Shown here: positions 1-9,159 of the stretch, in pieces
Layout of the letters: each line of letters begins with the position of its first letter
Numbering within the stretch: position 1 is the first letter of the stretch
Source of the DNA: Psychrobacter sp. JB385
GTDB lineage: Bacteria; Pseudomonadota; Gammaproteobacteria; Pseudomonadales; Moraxellaceae
Reading direction: 5' to 3'
Assembly (NCBI RefSeq): GCF_900163785.1
Contig: NZ_FUKN01000013.1
Coordinates: 124,001-188,000, forward strand
DNA: 64,000 nt
Translations under genes and position numbers: made by a program
The notes under the pieces: model-generated
The model's input: only the letters and a program-made list of their open reading frames with translations
The model's database searches: none
What the model was told of the DNA's origin: nothing

Positions 1-1046
1 TCAGCGATTATCTGACACGTCACGGTCTTATAGCGCAGCAAATAGGTCAGTCGCTGCACTTCGGCTAAGGCAATACTATTAATGGATGTTTGCGGCGCAT
101 CGAGTTTTTCAGGTGCGCGCGAGAGCAAGAGCAGGGCGGTGATAATCTCGGAGGTCTCACGGGCTGTATTACTGATACGATTGGTAAATTCGTTCAGATA
201 GCTGTCTGCTGCTAACTGTGATGCCAATACCTCAGAAGCACCCATGATGATGGTTAAGGGCGTGCGCAGCTCATGGCTGACATCACCGGTGAACAGTTGC
301 TCGCGCTTGAGATACTGCTCTAGCTTATGGTTTTTTTCATCGATAGCTCGCGCCAACACCCCAACTTCAGATGGCATGTGTGTGAGTTCCGTTAGGTTTT
401 TATGATCCGTTTCGACTGCTTGTTTTAAATCGAGTAAAGGCTTGATGATTTGTTTGGAGGACAAATGAGAGAATATGGCGGCAATAAGCAAACTCAAAAT
501 GACCGCCACTTTTAGTGTATCCGCAAATATATCTTCTAAGTTTTCAAAGATTTCTAAAACAGGGTAGTGACTCATCACCATTTCAACCCCTTCCAAGTAC
601 GTCAAAATGTAAGTCTGATTGCCTTGTTGATAGGCGAAAAAATGAAGGTTGCCGTGGGTTTTGCCAGACTCACCGTCTATAGTGACAGACTTCTCTTGCA
701 CCGTTGCCGTTGCTGTTGTTTGCAGGTTGGCAGGTGCATTGTCGTAGCGGTAAATTGTGATACCTGGATTAGCGGTATAAATAGAGCGATCGCCATACTT
801 CTCTTGGCTGATATCAAGCTGCTGCAACAGCCGACCCTTAACCAACTCTTGTTCTATTCTGCTCTCCGCGTATAGAAAAATACTGACAAAAGCTCCGCAT
901 AGCAACAGCGCGAATATAAAGTAGGACAATCGAAACTTATTGGCTATCGAGTCTATATTAAACATAATATGGAGGTGCTTAATCGAAGGAGGTAATTGAT
1001 ATAGTGAGCGATGGTAGATCGTATGAGGTGCCATCCATTGAGTCAT
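1..1046 (-). CDS. Sensor histidine kinase, PmrB-like, C-terminus cut by window edge
   Basis: Inner-membrane sensor kinase that would phosphorylate the response regulator encoded just upstream. Reading the minus strand gives a membrane segment near residues 45-65, a periplasmic region, a second membrane segment near 180-200, a HAMP-like stretch and the DHp box SHELRTPLTII with the phospho-accepting histidine; the ATP-binding domain lies beyond base 1. I chose the ATG at 1046 because it overlaps the regulator's stop as ATGA, a usual sign of translational coupling, and the frame stays open. A later ATG at 965 has no better ribosome site. The order transferase-regulator-kinase matches pmrCAB of Acinetobacter, so a role in sensing cues for lipid A modification is inferred, not shown. 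Confidence 0.85.
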   Translation of the reverse strand, partial: MTQWMAPHTIYHRSLYQLPPSIKHLHIMFNIDSIANKFRLSYFIFALLLCGAFVSIFLYAESRIEQELVKGRLLQQLDISQEKYGDRSIYTANPGITIYRYDNAPANLQTTATATVQEKSVTIDGESGKTHGNLHFFAYQQGNQTYILTYLEGVEMVMSHYPVLEIFENLEDIFADTLKVAVILSLLIAAIFSHLSSKQIIKPLLDLKQAVETDHKNLTELTHMPSEVGVLARAIDEKNHKLEQYLKREQLFTGDVSHELRTPLTIIMGASEVLASQLAADSYLNEFTNRISNTARETSEIITALLLLSRAPEKLDAPQTSINSIALAEVQRLTYLLRYKTVTCQIIA

Positions 1047-1744
1047 ACTACCGCGTTTTCTGATTTATTGGGATCGATGATTTGGTAACCAACACCAGGC
1101 ACTGTCACTATCATGATTTTGTCAAAGGGCTTGTCGACCTGCGCCCGTACGCTATGCATATGAGTGCGTAGCGCATCACTGCTCGGTATATCTAGACCCC
1201 ATACTTTTTCTTCAAGTTCAGTTTTGCTGACGACTCGCGGTGCGGCGCTCATTAGGATATGTAGTATCTTAAATCCAGTTGGGGTGAGCTTAATCGACTT
1301 TCCTTCACGCATAATAGTATGCTCGCTGTTGTTCAACGATAGCGCTCCCACAGCGATACTGTGTACAAAATGATCGTCCTCATGACGACGTATGAGTGCT
1401 TTGATACGGCACTCTAACTCAATCAATGAAAAAGGCTTGACCAAATAATCATCAGCGCCGCTATCAAAGCCTGCCACTTTATCCAAAATCGTATCGCGAG
1501 CAGTGAGCATGAGGACAGGCGTTTTGTCGTGCAATTCTTCTCTGAGTTTTTTGCACAGCTTGGTGCCATCCATACCTGGTAGCATCACATCGAGCAATAT
1601 CACGTCATAATGATTGCTTGCGGCGAGCGTTAGCCCACTGTAGCCATTATGTGCGTTGTCCAGCTCAAAGCCTTTTGGCTCAAAAAACGCGTAAATATTG
1701 GCCACGATATCGGGGTTGTCTTCAATAACAAGTATTTTATACAT
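1043..1744 (-). CDS. OmpR/PhoB-family response regulator, PmrA-like by context
   Basis: DNA-binding response regulator of 233 residues. The N-terminal receiver domain shows the acidic pair E8/D9, the phosphoacceptor Asp52 in LLDVMLPGMDG and the conserved Lys in DDYLVKPF near residue 103. The C-terminal winged-helix domain (about 130-225) ends with VPGVGYQI, typical of the OmpR class. It lies between a lipid A phosphoethanolamine transferase and a histidine kinase, all on the minus strand, 75 bases after the transferase and overlapping the kinase by four bases. By analogy with pmrCAB it probably controls the transferase gene. The sequence is not close enough to Acinetobacter PmrA, as I remember it, to assign the symbol. 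Confidence 0.9.
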   Translation of the reverse strand: MYKILVIEDNPDIVANIYAFFEPKGFELDNAHNGYSGLTLAASNHYDVILLDVMLPGMDGTKLCKKLREELHDKTPVLMLTARDTILDKVAGFDSGADDYLVKPFSLIELECRIKALIRRHEDDHFVHSIAVGALSLNNSEHTIMREGKSIKLTPTGFKILHILMSAAPRVVSKTELEEKVWGLDIPSSDALRTHMHSVRAQVDKPFDKIMIVTVPGVGYQIIDPNKSENAVV

Positions 1745-1818
1745 GATGCTGACCTAAAAAATAGTGGTTGCCTAAAGGATGGTGATGGCCTAAAGGTTGG
1801 AGCAATATAAAAAAAGAT

Positions 1819-3507
1819 TTAGTTATTTACTTTAAAAAAGGTTGGCGCCCCTTTGACTTCGTCAGTCGTAATGCCAAAAAAGCTCAGCAACGTCGGCGTA
1901 ATAAAATCGTGTGACACCGGCTGACTGCTCATATTAGAGAGACTGTCCGCATCGATGTTATTACTATCCGGTGACCAAATGACTGCGGGCACGTGCTTTT
2001 GAGTATCTGGGGCAAATTTATAGGGCAGACCATGCAAGTAAATATTATTTTCACCCAAACTCTCGCCATGATCGCTCATATAAACCATGACTACATCATA
2101 ATCTTGTTCGTAAGTCTTTAGGGTATCAATCACGTTATCCAAAAAGTAATCGGTGTACAGAATCGCATTATCATAGCCATTGATCACAGACTGGGCGTCA
2201 CATTTGGATAGCTCGTTAGTCATACAGACAGGTTTGTACGTCTCAAATTCTTTAGGATAGCGCTGGTAATAAGCGGGGCCATGATTACCCATTTGGTGTA
2301 ACAAAATAAGCGTGTCTTTAGGCATCTCTTTCTCTGAGCTGCCTGACTTAACCAGTTTGTCAAAACCATCAAGCATGCCAATATCTCGGCATTCAACATC
2401 GCAGTTCGGATTGGTATCAGCCGTTTTGAAGTCCTCAAAAGTGACACGATCAGCCACGCCTTTAGAGCTAGAGTTGTTGTCTCGCCAAACGACATTGACC
2501 CCTTGCTTGCTGAGCGTATCGAGTACGTTTTCATTGTACTTGGCAGTATCGATATCATAATTCTCCCGATTGGCATAACTGAACATGCAGGGCACTGAGT
2601 AAGCAGTGGAGGTGCCACAAGAGACGGCATCTTTAAAACTATAAAGGTTGGACTGTTTCGAGAGTAGCGGCGTGGTATTACGCGCATAGCCATTTAAACC
2701 AAAGTGATCCGCTCGAGCCGTTTCACCAACGACGAACACCATTAGCTTGGGTTTTGTAGTGCTACTGGTAGGGGCCACGCGCTTTGCATCTGTCGCATGT
2801 AGCGTGAAAGTATCAGGACGGCGAAGCTCATTGACATAATTTTCGCCAAGTTTGATCGTAGAGTAAATAGGTGTGATCGGATTGGCATAAGAGCGCACCT
2901 CTTTATGCTGACGAAAGAAGCTCGCGTACTGGTCACCAAAGGGTAAAAGACACGCCGCAATCAATGCGATAGACAATATCAAGGTGGCTGTCTTTTGTAG
3001 AATGCTGCGTTGCCAAGTAAAGCGTTTTAGACGAATTTTGCTAATAATAAATGCTGGTAACACGCCCAGTAGCAGCACCCGAATGACCATGCTAGGGGCA
3101 AACAATCCCATCGCCTCTGCTTGATCGGTCTCTAGACTATTGATCAGCATATTGGTGTCAAATATCGTCCCGTAAGCATCGGTAAAATAACCGCAGATGG
3201 CGGCAGTGATCAGCAGCGCAATCAGCACTGGTTTGGCAATCGGACGATAGCAAAGCAGCTGTAATACTAGCCACATCAGTCCAAACAACAAGCCAGTAAT
3301 AGACAGTATAAAACCGACGTTTTTGCTAAATGGATAGACGTTTAGCACCTGTTCAAAAAAGCCAATATTGGCAGTCGCCACCAAATATAAGGCAACGATG
3401 ATAATAAGATAACTGAGATTTATCTCACGATGGTAGAACTTACTCAGATAGCTGTTTTTTTTATTGGCTTTAGGCGTGTCGATTTTGGCGGTTTGAGATA
3501 TTGACAT
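1819..3507 (-). CDS. eptA: Phosphoethanolamine--lipid A transferase
   Basis: Inner-membrane enzyme that moves phosphoethanolamine from phosphatidylethanolamine to lipid A, lowering negative charge and giving polymyxin resistance in relatives. The 562-residue protein has about five membrane segments in the first 200 residues and a periplasmic sulfatase-fold domain. That domain contains VVGETARADHFG with the threonine nucleophile and the metal-binding motif MSDHGESLGENN, plus the paired cysteines usual in the family. I start it at the ATG at 3507, behind GAGAAG seven bases upstream; an in-frame start at 3543 would add 12 residues without a clear ribosome site. It heads a probable three-gene operon with the regulator and kinase. 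Length agrees with EptA/PmrC enzymes (about 550). Confidence 0.9.
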   Translation of the reverse strand: MSISQTAKIDTPKANKKNSYLSKFYHREINLSYLIIIVALYLVATANIGFFEQVLNVYPFSKNVGFILSITGLLFGLMWLVLQLLCYRPIAKPVLIALLITAAICGYFTDAYGTIFDTNMLINSLETDQAEAMGLFAPSMVIRVLLLGVLPAFIISKIRLKRFTWQRSILQKTATLILSIALIAACLLPFGDQYASFFRQHKEVRSYANPITPIYSTIKLGENYVNELRRPDTFTLHATDAKRVAPTSSTTKPKLMVFVVGETARADHFGLNGYARNTTPLLSKQSNLYSFKDAVSCGTSTAYSVPCMFSYANRENYDIDTAKYNENVLDTLSKQGVNVVWRDNNSSSKGVADRVTFEDFKTADTNPNCDVECRDIGMLDGFDKLVKSGSSEKEMPKDTLILLHQMGNHGPAYYQRYPKEFETYKPVCMTNELSKCDAQSVINGYDNAILYTDYFLDNVIDTLKTYEQDYDVVMVYMSDHGESLGENNIYLHGLPYKFAPDTQKHVPAVIWSPDSNNIDADSLSNMSSQPVSHDFITPTLLSFFGITTDEVKGAPTFFKVNN

Positions 3508-3613
3508 ATAAATACTTCTCAACAGAATGATAGGAAACGTCATTCCTTACCATACCAAGTGTGCCGTTAAGAAGATGTTAAGGTGAGTCGGTTTCTTCAT
3601 GTTTAAAGCCAGC

Positions 3614-4507
3614 TTAATCACAAGAGGGCATTTCTGCCTTTAAAAACTCAATGAACGAGCTGACCCGTTCTGATAGCTTTCTGTTTTTGTAATAGACAAG
3701 GTTGATAGGTTGCTGCATTTTTATCGTACTAGAAGCCAAGATTTGCACCAGACGCCCTTCTTGAATATCTCGCTGTGTCATAAAGTCTGACAAACAAACG
3801 ATACCTGTTCCGCATAATGCAAGTTGTCTTAGCGTCTCGCCACTGTCGGTTTTTATGTTTGTATCGACATGAAATAAATTATTAAAGGCGTCATAAATGG
3901 GCCAATCGTTTAGTTTTTCTAGCGAGCTAAAACCGAGTAGTTGATGTTGTGTCAATTCTTCTAGGTTTTGAGGTGTACCATGTGTTTTTAGATAGGCAGG
4001 GCTGGCCAGTATTCGAATCTGGCTTAACCCGAGTGGGGTTGCGCTCAATGTAGAATCTTTTAATTCGCCGATACGCACAGCGATGTCTGTTCGCTGCTCT
4101 AGCAAATCGACCAAGTTTTCATTACTTATCAGCTCGATGTCGATTTGTGGGTAAGCGCTGCTGTACTTATCAATTAAGGGGGCAATCACGTGCAGCATAA
4201 AAGGGGTGGCTGCATCGATTCGTAGTTTACCAGAGGGGACTTTTTTATTCATGATCAGCATATTTTCGGCTGCTTCTAACTCTTCTAAAATGCTGCGTAC
4301 CCGCACGAGATACTTTTCACCTTCTTGCGTCAGCTCCAAGCGCCTTGTGGTACGCCTAAAAAGGGCTGTATTTAGCTTTTTTTCTAATCGTGATAATGCT
4401 CTACTGACGGCCGACACCGTGACATCTAAATGCTCAGCTGCCTGACTGATGGTGCCTTCGTCGACAATACTAATGAAAGTAACCAGCTCATTAATCGTGA
4501 CTTTCAT
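3614..4507 (-). CDS. LysR-family transcriptional regulator
   Basis: A 297-residue LysR regulator with the N-terminal winged helix-turn-helix (TISQAAEHLDVTVSAVSRALSRLE) at about residues 15-40 and a periplasmic-binding-like effector domain after residue 90. It is divergent from mdaB with about 130 bases between the starts, so it probably controls the quinone reductase gene and itself from that shared region. The effector is unknown. It ends about 100 bases before eptA on the same strand, but eptA has its own likely leader, so co-transcription is uncertain. Confidence 0.88.
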   Translation of the reverse strand: MKVTINELVTFISIVDEGTISQAAEHLDVTVSAVSRALSRLEKKLNTALFRRTTRRLELTQEGEKYLVRVRSILEELEAAENMLIMNKKVPSGKLRIDAATPFMLHVIAPLIDKYSSAYPQIDIELISNENLVDLLEQRTDIAVRIGELKDSTLSATPLGLSQIRILASPAYLKTHGTPQNLEELTQHQLLGFSSLEKLNDWPIYDAFNNLFHVDTNIKTDSGETLRQLALCGTGIVCLSDFMTQRDIQEGRLVQILASSTIKMQQPINLVYYKNRKLSERVSSFIEFLKAEMPSCD

Positions 4508-4640
4508 TATTGACTCCTACGCAAAAGTATTTTGAATGTTTGTGCCTTCTTATCAATTATCAGTTTATATATACTTTCTGCCAATCACAATTGATAAACC
4601 CATTCGCTTTCATCGGAAAATTTGTAAAAGGCAATTTATA

Positions 4641-5225
4641 ATGAAGAATATATTGATATTAAACGGCAGTAAGCGTTTTGCTCATTCAACAGGCGAGCTT
4701 AATGACACCATGACGACAGTCGCTGAGCAGCAATTGCTTGAGTTGGGACATGACGTAAAAGTAACCAATATTGATGCAGGTTATGAGGTGGAAGAGGAGA
4801 TTACGAAGTGGTTATGGGCAGACGTGGTTATCCAGCAGACACCTGCTTGGTGGATGGGCGTGCCATGGATTGTTAAAAAATATATTGATGAGATTTTTAC
4901 GATTGGACATGGTCGGCTCTATGAAAGTGATGGACGCTCTCGTCACAACTCAGAAAATAAGTATGGCTCTGGTGGCTTGTTACAAGGTAAGCAGTATATG
5001 CTGTCAGTGACGTGGAATGCACCTGAAGCAGCCTTCACCGATCCAAACCAGTTTTTTGAAGGCGTGGGCGTAGATGGGGTATATCTTGCTACTCATAAGG
5101 CGTATCAGTTTTTGGGTATGCAGCCGCTGACCACCTTTATGAGTAATGACGTGATCAAAAACCCAACTATTGATAGCGATATTGCAAGGTATCAAAAACA
5201 TTTGCATGGCTTGTTTGCAATCTAG
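4641..5225 (+). CDS. mdaB: NADPH:quinone oxidoreductase MdaB
   Basis: Cytosolic FAD-dependent two-electron quinone reductase of the flavodoxin-like NQO/YwrO family; it limits redox cycling of quinones. The 194-residue protein follows Escherichia coli MdaB closely along its length, with ILNGSKRFAHSTGELND at the N-terminus, the flavin-contacting PAWWMGVPWIVKKYIDE, YGSGGLLQGKQYMLS, LTWNAP-like TWNAP and the C-terminal QFLGMQPL. The frame is open for 35 codons further upstream, but the family start is the ATG at 4641, preceded by AAAAGG. It is divergent from a LysR gene that probably regulates it. Confidence 0.9.
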   Translation: MKNILILNGSKRFAHSTGELNDTMTTVAEQQLLELGHDVKVTNIDAGYEVEEEITKWLWADVVIQQTPAWWMGVPWIVKKYIDEIFTIGHGRLYESDGRSRHNSENKYGSGGLLQGKQYMLSVTWNAPEAAFTDPNQFFEGVGVDGVYLATHKAYQFLGMQPLTTFMSNDVIKNPTIDSDIARYQKHLHGLFAI

Positions 5226-5384
5226 CGATGGCTACGCTGTGCTTAAGTTAGCGATGCGGTGAGCGCTACGTGCGCTTGGTATCAATTTTCCTGACATGCT
5301 GCTAATAAAGAGACTGCGAAAAAGTCATCGCAGTCGCACTGTTCCGTTTTTAACGTCAATCGACTATATCTATGACGCATAAAA

Positions 5385-5427
5385 AAGGTAGTGGTCCTTC
5401 ATCTATCAGATGAGTTACCACTACCTT
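5385..5427. terminator. Bidirectional intrinsic terminator
   Basis: A perfect 11-bp inverted repeat AAGGTAGTGGT / ACCACTACCTT, with a smaller nested CATCT/AGATG stem. A run of six A precedes it (T on the minus strand). It lies between the convergent ends of mdaB and the alcohol dehydrogenase gene and could stop both transcripts. Confidence 0.7.
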
Positions 5428-5455
5428 GATTAAGATTGACAAACACCAGCCAACG

Positions 5456-6457
5456 CTAGTCTCTTTCTAATACCACTCTATAGCGAGCATTGCCACTTTC
5501 TAATCTCTCAAACGCTTCGTTTATCTCAGACATTTTATAGGTTTCAGTGACTGGTTGGATATGATGTCGAGCAGCAAAATCCAGCATTTTTCGCAGGGTT
5601 GATGGTGAACCCACTGGCGAACCTGACAGGCTTTTTTGAGCCATAATCATGGGTGCCGTTGCTATCTCTAGCGGTGCTTCTAGTATACCAACGAAATGTA
5701 GTTTGCCCTTTGGCTTCAAGGTCTTGATCACCAGATCCCAGTTCATATCGACGTTCACGGTTGATATGATTAAATCAAAAGAGTTTGCTGCTTTTTCGAT
5801 TTCACTATCTTTTCTTGAATTTAGTGAATGATGAGCACCTAGCTCTTTTGCTTCTTCCATCTTTGAGCTGCTGGTAAAAGCAGTGACTTCACATCCCCAT
5901 GCATTCGCAAACTGAAGCGCCAGATGTCCTAAACCACCAATACCGATAACCGCCACTCTAGAGGTGGGTTTGATATCGTATTGCATGAGTGGGTTAAACA
6001 CAGTAACACCGCCACATAGTAGAGGCCCAACAGCGTTGAAATCAAGACCTTCAGGGATTTTTATGACACTGGTGTCCTTTGCGCGTACTTTGTCTGCAAA
6101 GCCGCCATGGTTACCAATGATAGTGCCTTCTTGTTCAGGGCATAGGTTTTGATCTCCACCGATACATAGGTCGCAAACGTTGCAATACCCTTTATGCCAG
6201 CCAAGGCCAACCTTATCGCCCAGCTCAAGATGCTTTACGTGTTTACCTTTTGCCAGTACTTTTCCTGCCACTTCATGTCCACCGACAAAGGGGTATTGAG
6301 TCATGCCCCATTCGTTTTGCCACATGGACAGATCACTGTGACAAATACCGCAGCTATGCACTTCGATTTCTACTTCGTGATCACCTAAAGGGCTAGGTTC
6401 GTATTGGTAGGGCGCAAACTTGCCACCTTTTTCTGTTGCTGCGTAGGCGTTAATCAT
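5456..6457 (-). CDS. ahr: Zinc-dependent alcohol dehydrogenase / aldehyde reductase, Ahr-like
   Basis: A 333-residue medium-chain dehydrogenase that would reduce aldehydes to alcohols with NADPH, as E. coli Ahr (YjgB) does. Visible are the catalytic zinc ligands CGICHSD (about 37) and GGHE (about 60), the structural zinc cysteines [15 protein letters not shown] (about 92-106), the Rossmann motif GIGGLGH (about 173) and the C-terminal ARYRVVLE. Motifs LLCGGVTVF and [13 protein letters not shown] match Ahr well. It stands alone between a convergent terminator and a tRNA operon. Substrate range cannot be read from the sequence. Confidence 0.85.
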   Translation of the reverse strand: MINAYAATEKGGKFAPYQYEPSPLGDHEVEIEVHSCGICHSDLSMWQNEWGMTQYPFVGGHEVAGKVLAKGKHVKHLELGDKVGLGWHKGYCNVCDLCIGGDQNLCPEQEGTIIGNHGGFADKVRAKDTSVIKIPEGLDFNAVGPLLCGGVTVFNPLMQYDIKPTSRVAVIGIGGLGHLALQFANAWGCEVTAFTSSSKMEEAKELGAHHSLNSRKDSEIEKAANSFDLIISTVNVDMNWDLVIKTLKPKGKLHFVGILEAPLEIATAPMIMAQKSLSGSPVGSPSTLRKMLDFAARHHIQPVTETYKMSEINEAFERLESGNARYRVVLERD

Positions 6458-6608
6458 CGTTATTCCTTATTTTCTATTATTGGTGGAAAGGCGTTATAAA
6501 TATCTAATGAACATATTAGCTAACAAATCCGTTCTTAGCGTCTTGCGGAATGTATTAATAACGGTCTGTTTAAAGAGAGTGGGATAGTGCAATTAACTTC
6601 TACCAATT

Positions 6609-6752
6609 TTGGTTAAAAAATGGCAACCAGTTTTAAAAGGTAAAATATTTAGGCATCAACTGATTTTAGAGATAAGAAAAGAGAAAGTTGATGACCTTGT
6701 TTATGAAGTAAAAATAATAAATGGAGAGGTATTAAACACCAATATGATATAG
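6609..6752 (+). other. Possible short ORF or gene remnant
   Basis: The 390-base gap between the dehydrogenase and the tRNA terminator holds one open frame of 47 codons with coding-like content (charged and hydrophobic residues mixed, ending KIINGEVLNTNMI). It has only a TTG start, no convincing ribosome site and no family I recognise. It may be the tail of a lost gene next to the tRNA operon. I see nothing else in the gap. Confidence 0.2.
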
Positions 6753-6759
6753 CAGACAC

Positions 6760-6790
6760 AAAAAAACCTCAAGTAAACTAATACTTGAGG
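6760..6790 (-). terminator. Intrinsic terminator of the tRNA-Val/tRNA-Asp operon
   Basis: The inverted repeat CCTCAAGTA / TACTTGAGG is followed on the minus strand by seven T. It sits about 55 bases after the CCA end of tRNA-Asp, in the right orientation to end the tRNA transcript. Confidence 0.8.
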
Positions 6791-6844
6791 CGAAACCTGC
6801 TTAAACTTAACAGTTTAAATTTGTTTTCTGCTTACTACAGAATA

Positions 6845-6921
6845 TGGCGCAGCGGACGGGACTCGAACCCGCGACCCCCGGCGTGACAGGCCGGTATTCT
6901 AACCAACTGAACTACCGCTGC
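6845..6921 (-). tRNA. tRNA-Asp (anticodon GTC)
   Basis: A full cloverleaf reads on the minus strand: acceptor GCAGCGG / CCGCTGC, discriminator G, encoded CCA, anticodon loop CTGTCAC with GTC, and the T-loop GGTTCGAGTCC. Length with CCA is 77. It follows tRNA-Val in the same transcript. Confidence 0.97.
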
Positions 6922-6959
6922 TTAGGTCGTTTTAGCTTCTTTAACCACTTGCTAATAAG

Positions 6960-7035
6960 TGGTGGGTGATGACGGATTCGAACCGCCGACATTCTGCGTG
7001 TAAGGCAGACGCTCTACCAACTGAGCTAATCACCC
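6960..7035 (-). tRNA. tRNA-Val (anticodon TAC)
   Basis: A cloverleaf on the minus strand has acceptor GGGTGAT / ATCACCC, discriminator A, encoded CCA, anticodon stem CTGCC with loop containing TAC, and GGTTCGAATCC in the T arm. Length with CCA is 76. It is the first gene of a two-tRNA operon. Confidence 0.97.
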
Positions 7036-7226
7036 TGAGAACCGTTAAAAAATTGCACTGCAATTTTAGGTTCGTAAGAGAATTTTCCTTAAAGGAAAAA
7101 TTCTAGAAACTTCATACCTTTAATTGGTTTGAAAAGTTTCTTTAAAATCTAGCCAATTAAGATTGTCACCTCTTAATCAACTTTCACAGAAGCTAACTTA
7201 ATTAAGTCCCCTTGCTGTGGGTGTGT

Positions 7227-7254
7227 ATTATATAGAATTACGCATGGCTGTCAA
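7227..7254 (-). promoter_or_regulatory. Sigma70 promoter of the tRNA operon
   Basis: On the minus strand TTGACA (7254-7249) and TATAAT (7232-7227) are 16 bases apart, both perfect consensus, about 190 bases upstream of tRNA-Val. The same layout, with CTATATAATA at the -10, precedes the tRNA-Leu gene at 56911-56938. The rest of the 417-base gap from 7036 to 7452 shows no gene. Confidence 0.8.
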
Positions 7255-7452
7255 ACACTATTTTAAATATTTTCGCAAATAATTGAAGAAATTTACCTAA
7301 TAGTAATATTTACAATGACTTAAATTGGTAGTGCATAGGGTAGTTGTTCTGACATTTATGAATGTCATCTATTGTTCGGTAGCCAAAAGCTACTATACTA
7401 TGAATGTTTTATTATTCACACTGTACTTTTACCTTGTTAAGCGGAGGCAGAC

Positions 7453-9060
7453 ATAGACACTTTTACTACATGGTCGTTGGGAGACGTTGCTGGACTAGGT
7501 CTGGTATTGCATATCATTCTGATGATAGTAATGACGCTAAGGATTGTGACAGTGCAGCGCAACATTGGCGTGTCAATTGCTTGGGTTGCTGTGCTCTATA
7601 CCCTGCCTCTTTTTGGCTTTATTGCTTATCTCTTGCTGGGTGAGCCCATGATTGGGCGGCGCTATCGTGAGCGAGTGGATCAAGCAGGGATGATGATGAA
7701 TGATATGGCAAAGCGTGAGCATCTGGTGTTTGATCAAGGGCAGGAGCTGCTACCAGCCAATTATCGCGGCGTGAGTCAAATAGGCACACGTTGGACAGGA
7801 CTTGGTGTCTTCCCTGAACACAAAATGCAGTTACTGACTGATCCCAACTCTATTTTTCAAAGATTGATTGACGATATCAATGCCGCGCAGCGTATTATTC
7901 TGATGGAGTTTTATATTGTTTATCCTAAAGGGCAGACATTAGATGTGATAGCGGCGTTGTCAGCGGCCGCCCAACGCGGCGTCGAATGTCATGTATTGGC
8001 GGATAGTGTAGGCAGCTTTAGCTTCTTCAATAGCAAAGAACATCGCATGCTAGAAAAGGCAGGGGTTTTTGTCTACCAATCGCTACCAGTCGGTTTGTTT
8101 AAGACATTATTTAAGCGGTCTGATTTGCGCAATCATCGCAAAATCGTGGTTATCGATGAATACATCGGTTATATCGGTAGCTTTAACTTGGTCGATCCCA
8201 GGTTTTTTAAACAAAACAAAAAAGTCGGACAGTGGATTGATGTGGCAATACGTACGACCAGTCGTCAAGCTATGAGCATTACAACTGCAATGGCAAAATT
8301 GGTGGCAACAGATATTGGTGCCGAAAACAAGGATAATTTAGATGCACTGCATCACCGAGTAAATAATTATACGCGTAAGCTATACGTGATGGATCCGACT
8401 ATTAACGATTTGAACAGTCGGGTAAAAGTGCTGGGTAATAATGCGGCGTCTCATGAGCAGACAGAGAATGGCTCAAAATTAGTGGCCATACCTCAAATGC
8501 CTATCGTGGAGGGCGTTTTAGCACAGCTCATACCGTCAGCACCTCGGGTGACGGCCCATGTGATTTATAACACATTGGTCACAGTGATTCATCGTGCTAA
8601 TAAAAGCATTTGCATTACTACCCCTTATTTTGTGCCAGATGAAGCGTTATCAGGCGCGCTTACAACAGCAGCAAAGCGTGGCGTGAAGGTCACGCTGATT
8701 GTTCCTGAAAAGGTGGACTCCTTCCTTGTGCAACACGCATCGCAAGCGTATTATCAAGAATTGCTTGAAGCTGGCGTCATTATTGCGCTATTCAAAGGCG
8801 GTTTATTGCATGCCAAAACAGTGGTCGTCGATGACGACTATTGTCTGTTTGGTACGGTGAATATCGACATGCGCAGCTTTTATTTAAATATGGAAGTCAG
8901 CTTGGCCATTTATACACCAGAAATGGTGGCTCAGGTAGCAAGTTGCCAAGAAGTCTATTTGCAACATTGCCGATTTTTGGGCTTAGAAGAATGGCAACAG
9001 CGTCATGGTTCTGCGCGTTTGTTTGATAATGTGGTTCGCCTGTTCAGTCCTTTATTGTAG
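7453..9060 (+). CDS. cls: Cardiolipin synthase
   Basis: Membrane phospholipase D superfamily enzyme that makes cardiolipin from phosphatidylglycerol. Two N-terminal membrane segments (about residues 15-70) are followed by two HKD catalytic motifs: HRKIVVIDEYIGYIGSFN (about 230) and HAKTVVVDDDYCLFGTVN (about 450). Length is about 535, a little above the usual 480. The start is unclear: the best ribosome site, GGAGG at 7443-7447, precedes an ATA codon at 7453 in the right frame (then GAC ACT TTT). The first standard start codon, TTG at 7477, has no ribosome site. I give the ATA start, with TTG as the alternative. Confidence 0.88.
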   Translation: MDTFTTWSLGDVAGLGLVLHIILMIVMTLRIVTVQRNIGVSIAWVAVLYTLPLFGFIAYLLLGEPMIGRRYRERVDQAGMMMNDMAKREHLVFDQGQELLPANYRGVSQIGTRWTGLGVFPEHKMQLLTDPNSIFQRLIDDINAAQRIILMEFYIVYPKGQTLDVIAALSAAAQRGVECHVLADSVGSFSFFNSKEHRMLEKAGVFVYQSLPVGLFKTLFKRSDLRNHRKIVVIDEYIGYIGSFNLVDPRFFKQNKKVGQWIDVAIRTTSRQAMSITTAMAKLVATDIGAENKDNLDALHHRVNNYTRKLYVMDPTINDLNSRVKVLGNNAASHEQTENGSKLVAIPQMPIVEGVLAQLIPSAPRVTAHVIYNTLVTVIHRANKSICITTPYFVPDEALSGALTTAAKRGVKVTLIVPEKVDSFLVQHASQAYYQELLEAGVIIALFKGGLLHAKTVVVDDDYCLFGTVNIDMRSFYLNMEVSLAIYTPEMVAQVASCQEVYLQHCRFLGLEEWQQRHGSARLFDNVVRLFSPLL

Positions 9061-9159
9061 CGCTTTTACTTTTAGGTTAAGGTAATCTATCGCTATTGAT
9101 GATGCTTATTATTTTAGTCATACCACATTTCATTTTTGGTAAAAAGGACGCGCTTGTTT

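Noticed and set aside
567..875. A 102-codon plus-strand frame near the left edge
   Set aside because: It lies antisense to the histidine kinase, whose frame has clear domain motifs; the product is Cys/Leu-rich without a family.
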